Positions 55,004-63,304 of a stretch of DNA of 64,000 bases are shown here, in pieces. Positions within the stretch are counted from its first letter, which is position 1, and each line of letters opens with the position of its first letter. Source of the stretch: Bin75 sp965200435 (GTDB taxonomy: Bacteria > Nitrospirota > Nitrospiria > Nitrospirales > UBA8639); NCBI GenBank assembly GCA_965200435.1, contig OZ241337.1:682001-746000 (forward strand). Reading direction: 5' to 3'. Below the pieces are notes generated by a model, which saw only the letters and a list, made by a program, of their open reading frames with translations, did not search any database and was not told where the DNA came from. Made by a program: the position numbers and the translations under genes.

Positions 55004-56002
55004 ATGCACACCATTACCACACTTGATTGTCACGTTGCCGGCGAAGCGCTTCGCGTGGTGACGTCGGGATTTCCCGAGCCTGCAGGGTCCACAATTCTCG
55101 AAAAACGCCGATATTGCCGGACACACCTGGATCATCTGCGCACGGCACTCATGTGGGAACCTCGCGGCCATCACGAAATGTACGGATGCCTGTTGGTCGC
55201 CCCCACACACCCGCAAGCCGATACCGGGGTACTGTTCTTTCACAATGAAGGCTACAGCACGATGTGCGGACACGGGATCATCGGACTCACGACGGTGATG
55301 TTGGAACAGGGCTTGTTTCCGGCTTCCGCTCCAATCACCACAATTCGATTCGAGACCCCCAGCGGGTTGGTGACGGCAAAAGCGTCCGTCGATGCAGGCA
55401 AAGTTCGAAGCGTCTCGTTTCTCAACGTGCCGTCCTTTGTTCTTGCCGTAGAGCAGACGATCCATGTTCCGGGCATCGGCTCGGTCAACTATGATGTAGC
55501 CTTTGGCGGGGCCTTCTATGCCTTTTGCCGGGCAGAGGCGCTGGGTCTCACCCTCGAGCCCCAACACGCGCCACGACTCCAGAACCTAGGGCTTGCCATC
55601 AAACAGGCCATTATGGCTGACCGCACCATTTCGCACCCCACAGAGCCGGAACTTGGCTATCTCTATGGCACGATCTTCGTCAACCCTACTCACGCGTCCG
55701 AAAGCGACGTGCGACATGCCTGTATCTTTGCCAATGGCGCCTTGGATCGATCCCCAACCGGAACCGGGGTCAGCGCACACTTAGCACTCCTTCACGCCAA
55801 AGGGAATCTGCGGGTGGGACAATCCTTACGGTCTGAAAGCCTTTTGGGCACGCAGTTCGGAGGAACCATCACAGAAGCAACGCAACTGGGCTCCTGCCAG
55901 GCCATCATTCCACAAGTCGAAGGCCGTGCCTACTTCACCGGCCGTCACGAATTCACGATCGATCCGGACGACCCCTTAAAGGACGGATTTCTGTTAGGCT
56001 AG
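55004..56002 (+). CDS. Proline racemase-family protein, trans-3-hydroxy-L-proline dehydratase type
   Basis: A 332-residue protein. It opens with TITTLDCHVAGEALRVVTSG and has the first catalytic motif STMCGHGIIGL with the conserved Cys. The second motif reads DRSPTGTGVSAHLA, with Thr where proline racemases have Cys. The Cys/Thr combination is the known signature of trans-3-hydroxy-L-proline dehydratase, which makes 1-pyrroline-2-carboxylate. The start at 55004 is preferred to 54974. It follows the 2OG oxygenase by 64 bp. Confidence 0.88.
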   Translation: MHTITTLDCHVAGEALRVVTSGFPEPAGSTILEKRRYCRTHLDHLRTALMWEPRGHHEMYGCLLVAPTHPQADTGVLFFHNEGYSTMCGHGIIGLTTVMLEQGLFPASAPITTIRFETPSGLVTAKASVDAGKVRSVSFLNVPSFVLAVEQTIHVPGIGSVNYDVAFGGAFYAFCRAEALGLTLEPQHAPRLQNLGLAIKQAIMADRTISHPTEPELGYLYGTIFVNPTHASESDVRHACIFANGALDRSPTGTGVSAHLALLHAKGNLRVGQSLRSESLLGTQFGGTITEATQLGSCQAIIPQVEGRAYFTGRHEFTIDPDDPLKDGFLLG

Positions 56003-56066
56003 GTGGTTTCTAGAAAACCCAGGAGTGGACTTCGTCTGGTCTATCATAGGGACAGGTAGTGGCAAC

Positions 56067-56796
56067 TTACTGATATTGTCTTACGATACCAGCCCAAGTT
56101 ATCCCAGCTTCCGAGATAAGCTGATCAAAAGCTTCTTGCTCCGCCTCTAAGCGTTTCTTATCTATTGTGTCGCTTGAACTCCACACATTCGTAAGCCCCG
56201 ATGCTCGAGCCGTAGCCTCTCCAAGACCATAAATGAACCCCGTACGCACATCCATGAACACAGCAGATGCGGTAGAGGTTACACGGGCATCTCGATCCGG
56301 TACCAGACCAAGCGAAAGTACGGCCAGTGGTCCGTAGCCGCGACCTTGAATTCTAAATGTCGTGTCAAGTGTGTAAACAAAAATAATATCGGCTTGTACT
56401 TTTGCCGCTACAAGCCGCAAATCATTCATGGACTCCAACCTCGAAGATAAGAGAAGACGGTTGATCAACGCCACGCCCGTCACCGATGGCCAAGTTTGCA
56501 ATGTCTCCAAATGTTGCGCTGTAAACAGTTCTCGAGTGGTCATGACACTGAAGCGACCCGTGCCATAAGCCACGGCAGTATGAGATTTGTATTCCGCAGC
56601 TTGGATGCGAACAACTGCGAGTCTCGCCGGAAAATTCGGCGGGGGTACGCGCAGCCACTTCCGCGATGTCCGCACGATCAATGTCTTCGAGCTTTGCCGG
56701 ACCACCCGGGGTTACGTAATGGGCTGCACAGCCACTGCATAGAATTGCGAAAACCAGCACGAGATTTTTTATTCTACTTGTCACACGACTCATCAC
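56067..56796 (-). pseudogene. Lipoprotein gene with a frameshift in a C5 run
   Basis: The 5' part (from 56796) encodes a lipoprotein signal (VLVFAILCSGCAAHYV) and KLEDIDRADIAEVAARTP. The rest continues in another frame from 56705: PPNFPARLAVVRIQAAEY, VTGVALINRLLLSS, and ends TWAGIVRQYQ. Removing one base from the five-C run (five G at 56641-56645 on the plus strand) restores one frame of about 242 residues. So this is either a recent frameshift or a sequencing error. Function unknown. Confidence 0.78.
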
Positions 56797-56847
56797 TAGA
56801 AACAGAGAGATTGCCTGTCCTGCAGGCCACTTAGCTATGCTGTTTTC

Positions 56848-57462
56848 TCAAACACAATGGGACTTTTTCTGTAGAGCAGCTATATATTCTTCGAAACTAG
56901 AAACGCCTGACGGTAGCACAACCTTAATGTCAGGCGTTATTTCAAGCCTTTTAGTATGATACTCAAGACTTTGCGCATATGACTTACACTCATTTGTTTG
57001 ATCTTCCAGAAAGTGGTAGGTGAATCCTAAATTTAAACACACATTTGGTAGAGCATCAAATTCCTTAGCCTTCAGATAGTAAGATATACCCCTTTCAAAA
57101 TATTCCTTTGACTTTACTAAGTATTCCTTTGACTTTACTAAGCGATTATCGAAAGTCGCAGTCTCATCACGAAAACCAGATTCTCCTTTATAGTAATGTT
57201 CCCATTTTACTATTGACGGAGATCTGAAAAAGAATCCGTATGTTGCATATGCTTTACCAAGGCATACCATATTTTCATCGGCTTCGCATATTTCTATCGC
57301 CTCTCTAATCAAACGCTCAGCGGGCAGAGGCCTCTGTTGTCGGTCAAAAAGCTCCGTTGCCCATGCTAGTTTTTCAATTGGATCACTTGTATATGGAACT
57401 AACGCAGCGGCACATCCGCTAAGAAATAACATGGTCGGCACGAGCAAGCGATGAGATTTCAT
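56848..57462 (-). CDS. AT-rich lipoprotein
   Basis: A 204-residue protein with signal peptide and lipobox (VPTMLFLSGCAAAL). The mature region is helical, with repeats reminiscent of TPR/Sel1-like motifs (GISYYLKAKEFDALPNVCLN and NLGFTYHFLEDQ). Base composition is clearly more AT-rich than in the surrounding genes, suggesting transfer. A 21-bp tandem duplication repeats seven residues (LVKSKEY). The start at 57462 is used; the upstream extension is in the NUDIX gene. Confidence 0.75.
   Translation of the reverse strand: MKSHRLLVPTMLFLSGCAAALVPYTSDPIEKLAWATELFDRQQRPLPAERLIREAIEICEADENMVCLGKAYATYGFFFRSPSIVKWEHYYKGESGFRDETATFDNRLVKSKEYLVKSKEYFERGISYYLKAKEFDALPNVCLNLGFTYHFLEDQTNECKSYAQSLEYHTKRLEITPDIKVVLPSGVSSFEEYIAALQKKSHCV
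57101..57142 (+). repeat. 21-bp tandem duplication inside the lipoprotein gene
   Basis: TATTCCTTTGACTTTACTAAG occurs twice head to tail (57101-57121 and 57122-57142) with no mismatch. In the minus-strand frame it duplicates seven codons, so the reading frame is kept. Confidence 0.9.
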
Positions 57463-57472
57463 TTTTACCTTT

Positions 57473-57979
57473 CTATGTCTTAAGACAAACCGCTTGCAGG
57501 CCGATGATGGTCTTGGCGTCCCGGATCGCGCCGTCGTTGATACGATCGAGGGCTTGGGCGAGCGGCATTTCGATGATCTCCAGGACCTCATCCGTCCCCA
57601 GGTCTTGCATGCCCGGAGAGAGTTCTGTGCCCACGAAAATGTGAATGATTTCGTTGGTAAAGCCCGGCGTGGTCAAAAAACTCAGGAGCGGCTCCAACCG
57701 CCCGACCTTGTAACCGGTTTCTTCTTCAACTTCCCGAACCGCGCAATCCCTGGGATCTTCGCCGGGATGCAGCTTGCCCGCGGGGATTTCATAGATGAAG
57801 CCTCCGACGGCATGACGATATTGCCTAACCATGACCACCGTCCCGTCGTCTTTCACCGGCACGACGGCCGCGGCCCCCGGATGGGTAATGACTTCCAGGT
57901 CAACTGTGGCTCCATTCGGCAGGGTTACCGTATCCACGGACAGGCCGATAATTTTTCCCTTATAGATCGGGTTTTTCAT
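57473..57979 (-). CDS. NUDIX hydrolase (ADP-ribose pyrophosphatase-like)
   Basis: A 168-residue NUDIX protein. The NUDIX box is complete: GKLHPGEDPRDCAVREVEEE followed by TGY. VTLPNGATVDLEVITHPGA, MVRQYRHAVGGFIYEIPAGKL and FLTTPGFTNEIIHIFVG are typical of ADP-sugar pyrophosphatases. It is located between gcvT and the AT-rich lipoprotein, all on the minus strand; the gap to gcvT is 51 bp. Confidence 0.92.
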   Translation of the reverse strand: MKNPIYKGKIIGLSVDTVTLPNGATVDLEVITHPGAAAVVPVKDDGTVVMVRQYRHAVGGFIYEIPAGKLHPGEDPRDCAVREVEEETGYKVGRLEPLLSFLTTPGFTNEIIHIFVGTELSPGMQDLGTDEVLEIIEMPLAQALDRINDGAIRDAKTIIGLQAVCLKT

Positions 57980-58030
57980 CGTGAAGGACGCGTCCTGTGC
58001 AGGCAGGGCTACAGAGTCTGTCAGGCTTTC

Positions 58031-59134
58031 TCAGACTCGCGGCTTGGGCTTTTTATAAAAAGGAAGAGCGACCACCCACGCGGGTATTCGCCTGCCGCGA
58101 ATCTCAACGTCGAAAGCCGCGCCGGCCTCCGTATAGGCGGGTTCCACGTACCCCAAGCCAATGCCTTTTTGCAGGATGGGTGACAGGTTTCCGCTGGTCA
58201 CCGTCCCGATTTGTTTGTCCTGAGCAAACAATTTCATATCATGACGGGGCACGGCCTTTTCCAACAATTCGAATGCCACCAAGCGTCGTGACTGCCCCCC
58301 TTGCATTTGCTTTTTGAGAACGGGCTCCCCGATGAAAGCACCCTTGGCAAAACTCACGACCCATTTGGCGTTGGCCTCGATGGGAGTGGTCGCTTCGGTC
58401 AGATCATTGCCGTATAACAAATACCCCATGTCGAGCCGCAGCAGATCTCGTGCACCCAACCCGGCGGGTTTCAAGCCGAACGCCTCGCCGCTCTCCATCA
58501 GTCGATCCCACACGTGGCGAACCTGCGTCGCCGGCACATACAATTCATACCCGAGCTCTCCGGTATAGCCGGTCCGCGTAATCAGGCAATCGACGCCACC
58601 GACCGTCTCCCGCAGACATTGTCGCGGCTTCAGCCCATCGAGTGATGCTGCCACATGCTCCTGCAACACCGACTTCGAGGCAGGCCCTTGCAGGGCCAGT
58701 TGGGCCAGATCTTCCGATCGATCCTCGATGCGAAGACCTTCCCCTTCCTCACCCTGCTGTTGGAACAACCACTTTCTGATCTTGTCGAGATTCGAGGCAT
58801 TCACACACAACAGAAATTCCTCCGCACTCAACCGATACAGGAAAATATCGTCCTTGACGCCTCCATCGGGGTTGCAGATCATCGAGTACTGAGAACCCAT
58901 CGGCTCGACTCGTTGCACGTCGTTGGTCGTCACGCGCTGAAGGAATGGCAATGCCCCGAGACCCTCCACGTGAAGGCGCCCCATGTGACTCACGTCAAAC
59001 AGACCTGCCGTGGTGCGGACCGTATGATACTCATCGAGGACGCCTGAATACTGGAGGGGCATGGCCCAGCCGGCAAAATCCACGATTTTGGCCTTTCCGG
59101 CCACGTGAGCTTCATGCAAGGCAGTCTGTTTCAT
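58031..59134 (-). CDS. gcvT: Aminomethyltransferase (glycine cleavage T protein)
   Basis: A 367-residue T protein that transfers the aminomethyl carbon from GcvH to tetrahydrofolate. LHEAHVAGKAKIVDFAGWAM, GLFDVSHMGRLHVEG, TRTGYTGELGYELYVP and LGARDLLRLDMGYLLYGND are hallmark segments. The start at 59134 (MKQTALH) matches the family; four extra upstream codons are possible. It works with GcvP (47253) but is not in the same operon. Confidence 0.95.
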   Translation of the reverse strand: MKQTALHEAHVAGKAKIVDFAGWAMPLQYSGVLDEYHTVRTTAGLFDVSHMGRLHVEGLGALPFLQRVTTNDVQRVEPMGSQYSMICNPDGGVKDDIFLYRLSAEEFLLCVNASNLDKIRKWLFQQQGEEGEGLRIEDRSEDLAQLALQGPASKSVLQEHVAASLDGLKPRQCLRETVGGVDCLITRTGYTGELGYELYVPATQVRHVWDRLMESGEAFGLKPAGLGARDLLRLDMGYLLYGNDLTEATTPIEANAKWVVSFAKGAFIGEPVLKKQMQGGQSRRLVAFELLEKAVPRHDMKLFAQDKQIGTVTSGNLSPILQKGIGLGYVEPAYTEAGAAFDVEIRGRRIPAWVVALPFYKKPKPRV

Positions 59135-59282
59135 ACACGAGAGCAATCAGCAGTCGGATGGACCAATACACCATCCCATGAAAACGCGAGCGGAATGGTC
59201 AATGTTCACTTATTCGTTGACAGAATGAAAGGTGCGCTCCTCATCTGCTTTTGTCGCTACGCCATCCCCCGATAACAGACAA

Positions 59283-59361
59283 CGTAGGTTGGATTGGCGT
59301 AGCGTAATCCGACAAGGGGCCACAGTGTCGGGTTACACCTGTTCGGCTAACCCGACCTACG
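59283..59361 (-). repeat. Dispersed repeat P, copy 2 (intact, 79 bp)
   Basis: This imperfect palindrome-like unit is bounded by CGTAGGTTGGATTGGCGTAG and its inverted relative ending ACCCGACCTACG. It matches the interrupted copy at 25620. It lies in the ~440-bp gap between gcvT and the FKBP gene (59135-59574), which also holds repeat Q and a GAGAGGGTTTGGGGTGAGGG segment at about 59390-59411. No gene is supported in the gap. Confidence 0.7.
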
Positions 59362-59466
59362 GCTGCCGGTCATACTCCCTCGCCCTCTGGGAGAGGGTTT
59401 GGGGTGAGGGCTCTTTCCTCTCCCTTCTTCTGTAGCTGCGCCATCTCATGGCGCTTCTTTGCAAGT

Positions 59467-59503
59467 GGCCTCTCCAAGCCGCATAAGATGCGGCCGCTAC
59501 AAA
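59467..59503 (-). repeat. Dispersed repeat Q, copy 2
   Basis: On the minus strand it reads TTTGTAGCGGCCGCATCTTA to GGAGAGGCC, matching the copy at 25538 with a few changes. A second small inverted repeat (GCGCCATCTCATGGCGC) lies 20 bp to the left. Confidence 0.65.
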
Positions 59504-59574
59504 TGCAAAAACAAAGACCATGGATTCTCGATGAAAACTGTCGGGAATGACGGAACACAGACAGACATGACGTC

Positions 59575-60012
59575 TTACCGGAGATCCAGAAGTTCCACTT
59601 CAAAAATCAGCGTGGCGTTCGGAGGAATGATGCGACCCATACCGCGACTGCCGTATCCGAGATGAGGCGGAATGATCAACTTGCGTTTCGTGCCGATTTT
59701 CATGCCCACGACCCCTTCATCCCAGCCTTTGATGACCCGACCGGCGCCCAGTCGAAAAGAAAACGGATCTCCGCGATCCACCGAACTATCGAATTTGGTG
59801 CCATCTTCCAGCCACCCCGTATAATGGACGATCGCAGTTTCTCCCACGTGAGCCTCCCGGCCGTCGCCCGTCACCAGATCCACGTACTGCAACCCTGAAG
59901 CCGTCTTGACGGGGCCCGGTTCCGCTCCGAGAACCGTTCCCGGTCCCTGGAGCAAGAACCATCCACTTATCATCACGGCCCATACCCACATTCTGATGTT
60001 TTTGAACGGCAT
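59575..60012 (-). CDS. Exported FKBP-type peptidyl-prolyl isomerase
   Basis: A 145-residue protein with a signal peptide (VWAVMISGWFLLQGPGTVLG) and a single FKBP domain. TASGLQYVDLVTGDGREA, ETAIVHYTGWLEDGTKFDSS, GAGRVIKGWDEGVVGMKIGT and RIIPPNATLIFEVELL cover it. It catalyses proline isomerisation during folding, in the periplasm. The start at 60012 has the signal sequence directly after it; a longer frame into the FIST gene is rejected. Confidence 0.93.
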   Translation of the reverse strand: MPFKNIRMWVWAVMISGWFLLQGPGTVLGAEPGPVKTASGLQYVDLVTGDGREAHVGETAIVHYTGWLEDGTKFDSSVDRGDPFSFRLGAGRVIKGWDEGVVGMKIGTKRKLIIPPHLGYGSRGMGRIIPPNATLIFEVELLDLR

Positions 60013-60121
60013 GTGTTGGTGTTCCTTTCGTTTCGTTGCCGGATACGCGCCGTTGCAACCCGCCCCCGATATTGTCCCCCCGCAGGCTGTGACCACCACC
60101 GGAACTTGACCCGGAAGGCAG

Positions 60122-61315
60122 CTATCTATCGGGAAACAGCTCGGCAAATAACGCCACGCTTGCGGTATATCCGTGGATAAAATTTTTCCCGCCGACCGGC
60201 CCGATTTCTCCAGCGGCAAAAAACCCCGAGACCGGAATCCCTGCGGCCTGTCGTTGGAGGGCCGTAATATCATGATTCGGTTCGGCGAAAAATTGCCGGC
60301 CCCGGCCATTACAACTGAACAACAACGCGCCTTTGAGAGGCGAATGGGGATAATCCCGGCGATCCTGGGCCAACAGTAAATTGAAATCTTCACTGGCGGC
60401 CATCGGGTCCCGCACATGAAATTGAATCGTCTGCCCTTCCTTCACAATATCGGAAATCGCCACGCCCCCGGATTGCTGATCGGCACCCAGCAATCCGCGG
60501 ATGAGAAAATCTCCCTGGTCAAACCGCTCGCGTTGTTCATCAAACGCCACGCCGACCTGCACCGACATGGCGGCATCTTTCCCCCGTTCCGGTCCCAGGT
60601 CGTGGAGCGTCCGCCGGAGACGTTCCAGGGTCGGCCTGCCGCCTAACTCATACATGATGTTTCTTTCGGCTTTGGTCACGACGTACCGCTCCCCAATGGG
60701 CTGACAGCCCTGAGACACGACCGTGCGAATCCACACCGACCCCCACAGGGCCACGCCAACGAGACCGCGTTCCACGATGCTGCCGTTGAACACCAACCGA
60801 TTTTCGCCCAGGTCCGTCCCTCCGCTCGCAATGCCCCCGATCGCAGGAGCGCCGGGGCAGCGTTCCTCCATTTTTTCGAACACGTGCTCGATGGGCGTGG
60901 AAAAGGGATCAGCAAAGATCAGGAACGTCGGCCGGTCAGGCAGCGATTCCAATTCCCGCGGCCATCCCTCAAGGACGTAGGGGGATTGGGCGTCCTCTTC
61001 ATGGAACGTCAGATGAAGCGGGACCATCCGTACCGCGGGCAAATGTGCTGCCCACAAGCTGACCACCGACGTGTTTTCGTATTCCTGAAACGGTCCGATC
61101 ACGCCTTCGCCCATACAACCGACCATGACTCTCGGGGCCAGTTGACGGTGGAGAGTCCCGGCCAATTCACGTGAGACGTTCGCATAATGCGGTGAAAAAA
61201 ACAGGCAGATCAGATCAGGGGAAGTCCGGCCAAACGCCTCTCGCACGGACGTGATTAAAGTCTCCGCCGCCTGATCGGCGTCCGAATCATGTGCTATGGC
61301 CACGTGGAATTGCAT
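60122..61315 (-). CDS. FIST-domain protein
   Basis: A 397-residue protein with FIST N- and C-terminal domains, thought to sense small ligands such as amino acids. LICLFFSPHYANVSRELAGT, VMVGCMGEGVIGPFQEYENT, GIASGG, LLFSCNGRGRQFFAEPNHD and GFFAAGEIGPVGGKNFIHGY are characteristic. No signalling output domain is attached, so it would act with a partner protein. The start at 61315 (MQFHVAIAH) is preferred over 61327. Confidence 0.88.
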   Translation of the reverse strand: MQFHVAIAHDSDADQAAETLITSVREAFGRTSPDLICLFFSPHYANVSRELAGTLHRQLAPRVMVGCMGEGVIGPFQEYENTSVVSLWAAHLPAVRMVPLHLTFHEEDAQSPYVLEGWPRELESLPDRPTFLIFADPFSTPIEHVFEKMEERCPGAPAIGGIASGGTDLGENRLVFNGSIVERGLVGVALWGSVWIRTVVSQGCQPIGERYVVTKAERNIMYELGGRPTLERLRRTLHDLGPERGKDAAMSVQVGVAFDEQRERFDQGDFLIRGLLGADQQSGGVAISDIVKEGQTIQFHVRDPMAASEDFNLLLAQDRRDYPHSPLKGALLFSCNGRGRQFFAEPNHDITALQRQAAGIPVSGFFAAGEIGPVGGKNFIHGYTASVALFAELFPDR

Positions 61316-61365
61316 AGGCACGTTCACCGGATCAAAAGAAACCTCTCATCCCCGGCTTAACAACA

Positions 61366-61507
61366 TCGGGGACAGGTTTATTGTGATGGCGGGATGCAGG
61401 GCAAGGCGTCCCACAGCGAAACCCCAGGCCCATCACAGAGATAGGCGAAGGGTGAGCGAGGACACCACGCCGCCATGCGCCCGATCATGCCATACATCAG
61501 AGGTTCC
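61366..61507 (-). mobile_element. MITE copy F1 (decayed)
   Basis: A 142-bp copy in reverse orientation. The right end CATCAGAGGTTCC is recognisable, but the left end is diverged (ACAGGTTTATTGTGATGGCG in place of the usual inverted repeat). The flanking duplication is not preserved. It lies 70 bp from copy F2 in the 545-bp gap between the FIST and GNAT genes (61316-61860), which holds no supported gene. Confidence 0.7.
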
Positions 61508-61577
61508 GAAAGTCTAACAGCGGGCCAACACGATTGTCTACTAGAAAGAGGATTACCTGGTATAGGTTTTGCGTCAG

Positions 61578-61719
61578 GGAACCTCTGATTGAGTGTGATA
61601 GCGGGATGCAGGGCAAGACGTCCCGGAGCGAAACCCGAAGCGTATCCTAGAGAGAGGTGAGGGGTGAGCGAGGACACCACGCCGCCATGCGCCCGATCGG
61701 GCACTCAATCAGAGGGTCC
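61578..61719 (-). mobile_element. MITE copy F2 (142 bp)
   Basis: The element is bounded by GGAACCTCTGATTGAGTGTG and CACTCAATCAGAGGGTCC and flanked by TCAG (61574-61577) and CTAA (61720-61723). Like copy B it has GATTGAGTG at both ends. Its central reading frame contains an in-frame stop, unlike the other copies. Confidence 0.83.
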
Positions 61720-61860
61720 CTAACACAAGACTTAACGCCGCGGCCAATATGTTTTTACTCATATGAAAAAAGACAGCGCGATAAGATCGTGCAGCTACAC
61801 GGCCATGGGATTCCCGATTAACCATGTCGGGAATGACCATTATCGCCGGGCCAAGACGGT

Positions 61861-62358
61861 TCAGGTTTGTTCATCTGATCTGGCAGGCAGGATGAAATCG
61901 GTTTCAAAGATGTGGTAGGGTGCCCTCGATAAGCCAAGGCGCGCGTACACCGCTTGGGCCACGGCGTTGTTCTGTTCCACGTATAAACGGATGCCGGCCA
62001 CGTTGCCTTGGCGTTGACCTTCCCGCAAGACGTAGTCGTACAACATCTTGAATCCGCCGTGGCGTCTCCATTTCTTTTGGACGTACACGCTTTGCAGCCA
62101 CCAAAAAACCGCATTCCGCCAATCGCTCCATTCAAAGGTAATCAACACCTGCCCGATTGTCTGCTCGGTGGGCCGATGCTCCATCACTACATAAAAACCC
62201 TTTGACGAGTCGGTCAGGATCGCTTCTACGCCGGCCTGGAGCCGGGCTTGTTCCAATTGCCTGCCTTCCGTTTCCTTGGCGAGCGCTAGGTTAAACGTGA
62301 CTAACGCCTCAAGGTCTCGCGATTCGGCTAAACGGATATGGAACTCTGCATGGTTCAT
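61861..62358 (-). CDS. GNAT-family N-acetyltransferase
   Basis: A 165-residue acetyltransferase. The N-terminal part has HIRLAESRDLEALVTFNLAL. The acetyl-CoA loop is LQSVYVQKKWRRHGGFKML and the C-terminal part has GIRLYVEQNNAVAQAVYARLG, the standard GNAT pattern. The substrate is unknown. It begins about 140 bp downstream of the DUF502 gene on the same strand. Confidence 0.9.
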   Translation of the reverse strand: MNHAEFHIRLAESRDLEALVTFNLALAKETEGRQLEQARLQAGVEAILTDSSKGFYVVMEHRPTEQTIGQVLITFEWSDWRNAVFWWLQSVYVQKKWRRHGGFKMLYDYVLREGQRQGNVAGIRLYVEQNNAVAQAVYARLGLSRAPYHIFETDFILPARSDEQT

Positions 62359-62498
62359 GGTCGGAGTGCGATACGGTGTTGGTGGGAATCCAGGAAGTTA
62401 TCCGCGACTCCCTCAATCTCTACCTCCCCTTCGCCTCTCCAGACAGTTGCTTCCAAAGGCGGAGAATAGAAAAAGTAGATGCCTTTCCCGAAACAGGC

Positions 62499-63140
62499 CT
62501 ATGGAAGCGGTCGGATGTGCGGGGCAGCTGCAAGCCAACCCCGAGGCGGTCGATATAACCCCGCGGAAAATTCCAATTTGATGGCCTCTTCGGGACGCAG
62601 CTTGACGCGATGGATCTTCGATGCTCCCACAAATGCCAAATACCCGGTAAAAGGGTGAATGGCCGTCGGGACAAACACCATGATGAGTGAATCGTCTTCA
62701 GAAATCTGGAGCATCCCAGGTGCGGTGCCCATCAAAAATCCAATCGCCCACAGACCGGTGCGGGGAAACGGAAACACGACCACCGTACTTTGGCCGAATC
62801 GTTCGCGGAATTGAAAGACGTCGGTCATCCCCTTGAGGGTGTAATAGATACTTCTCACCAATGGTATCCGTTCGAACAGTTCATCCACCCGTTTCATGAA
62901 TCGTTGTCCGACGAGGCGAGTCCCCAACATCCCCGCCCCCAAAATGACCAGGAGCAACAACATAATCCCCGCTCCCGGAAATTCAAACGTCATCACAGGA
63001 CCCAGCAAATCCACCCACAGGCCATCCAGCGTCACGAACAAGGTAGACAGAATCAGGAACGTTCCCCAAGCCGGGACCACGATAAACAATCCCGCGACGA
63101 AATATCGTTTGAAGTGATGAAGCCGACTGTGTTTATCCAT
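62499..63140 (-). CDS. DUF502 family membrane protein
   Basis: A 213-residue protein with two membrane segments (YFVAGLFIVVPAWGTFLILSTL at about 10-32 and a second around 55-80). The family segments GTRLVGQRFMKRVDELFERIP, LVRSIYYTLKGMTDVFQ and LIMVFVPTAIHPFTGYLAFV follow. The function of DUF502 is not established. The start at 63140 (MDKHSRLHHFKRYF) is preferred to one 12 codons upstream. Confidence 0.88.
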   Translation of the reverse strand: MDKHSRLHHFKRYFVAGLFIVVPAWGTFLILSTLFVTLDGLWVDLLGPVMTFEFPGAGIMLLLLVILGAGMLGTRLVGQRFMKRVDELFERIPLVRSIYYTLKGMTDVFQFRERFGQSTVVVFPFPRTGLWAIGFLMGTAPGMLQISEDDSLIMVFVPTAIHPFTGYLAFVGASKIHRVKLRPEEAIKLEFSAGLYRPPRGWLAAAPHIRPLP

Positions 63141-63304
63141 GCATCCCATCCGACATGAAAGACGCCCGCTACCCACGACTCCCTTGAGTCACCTTGCAAT
63201 CCAACGACACATTGACTAGTGTATGAAAGACCGACAAGGGAAAACAACTCCACACACGCGAAAGGGATCTCCGAAAAAATTCGTCGGAGACAGGTTGAGA
63301 CACC

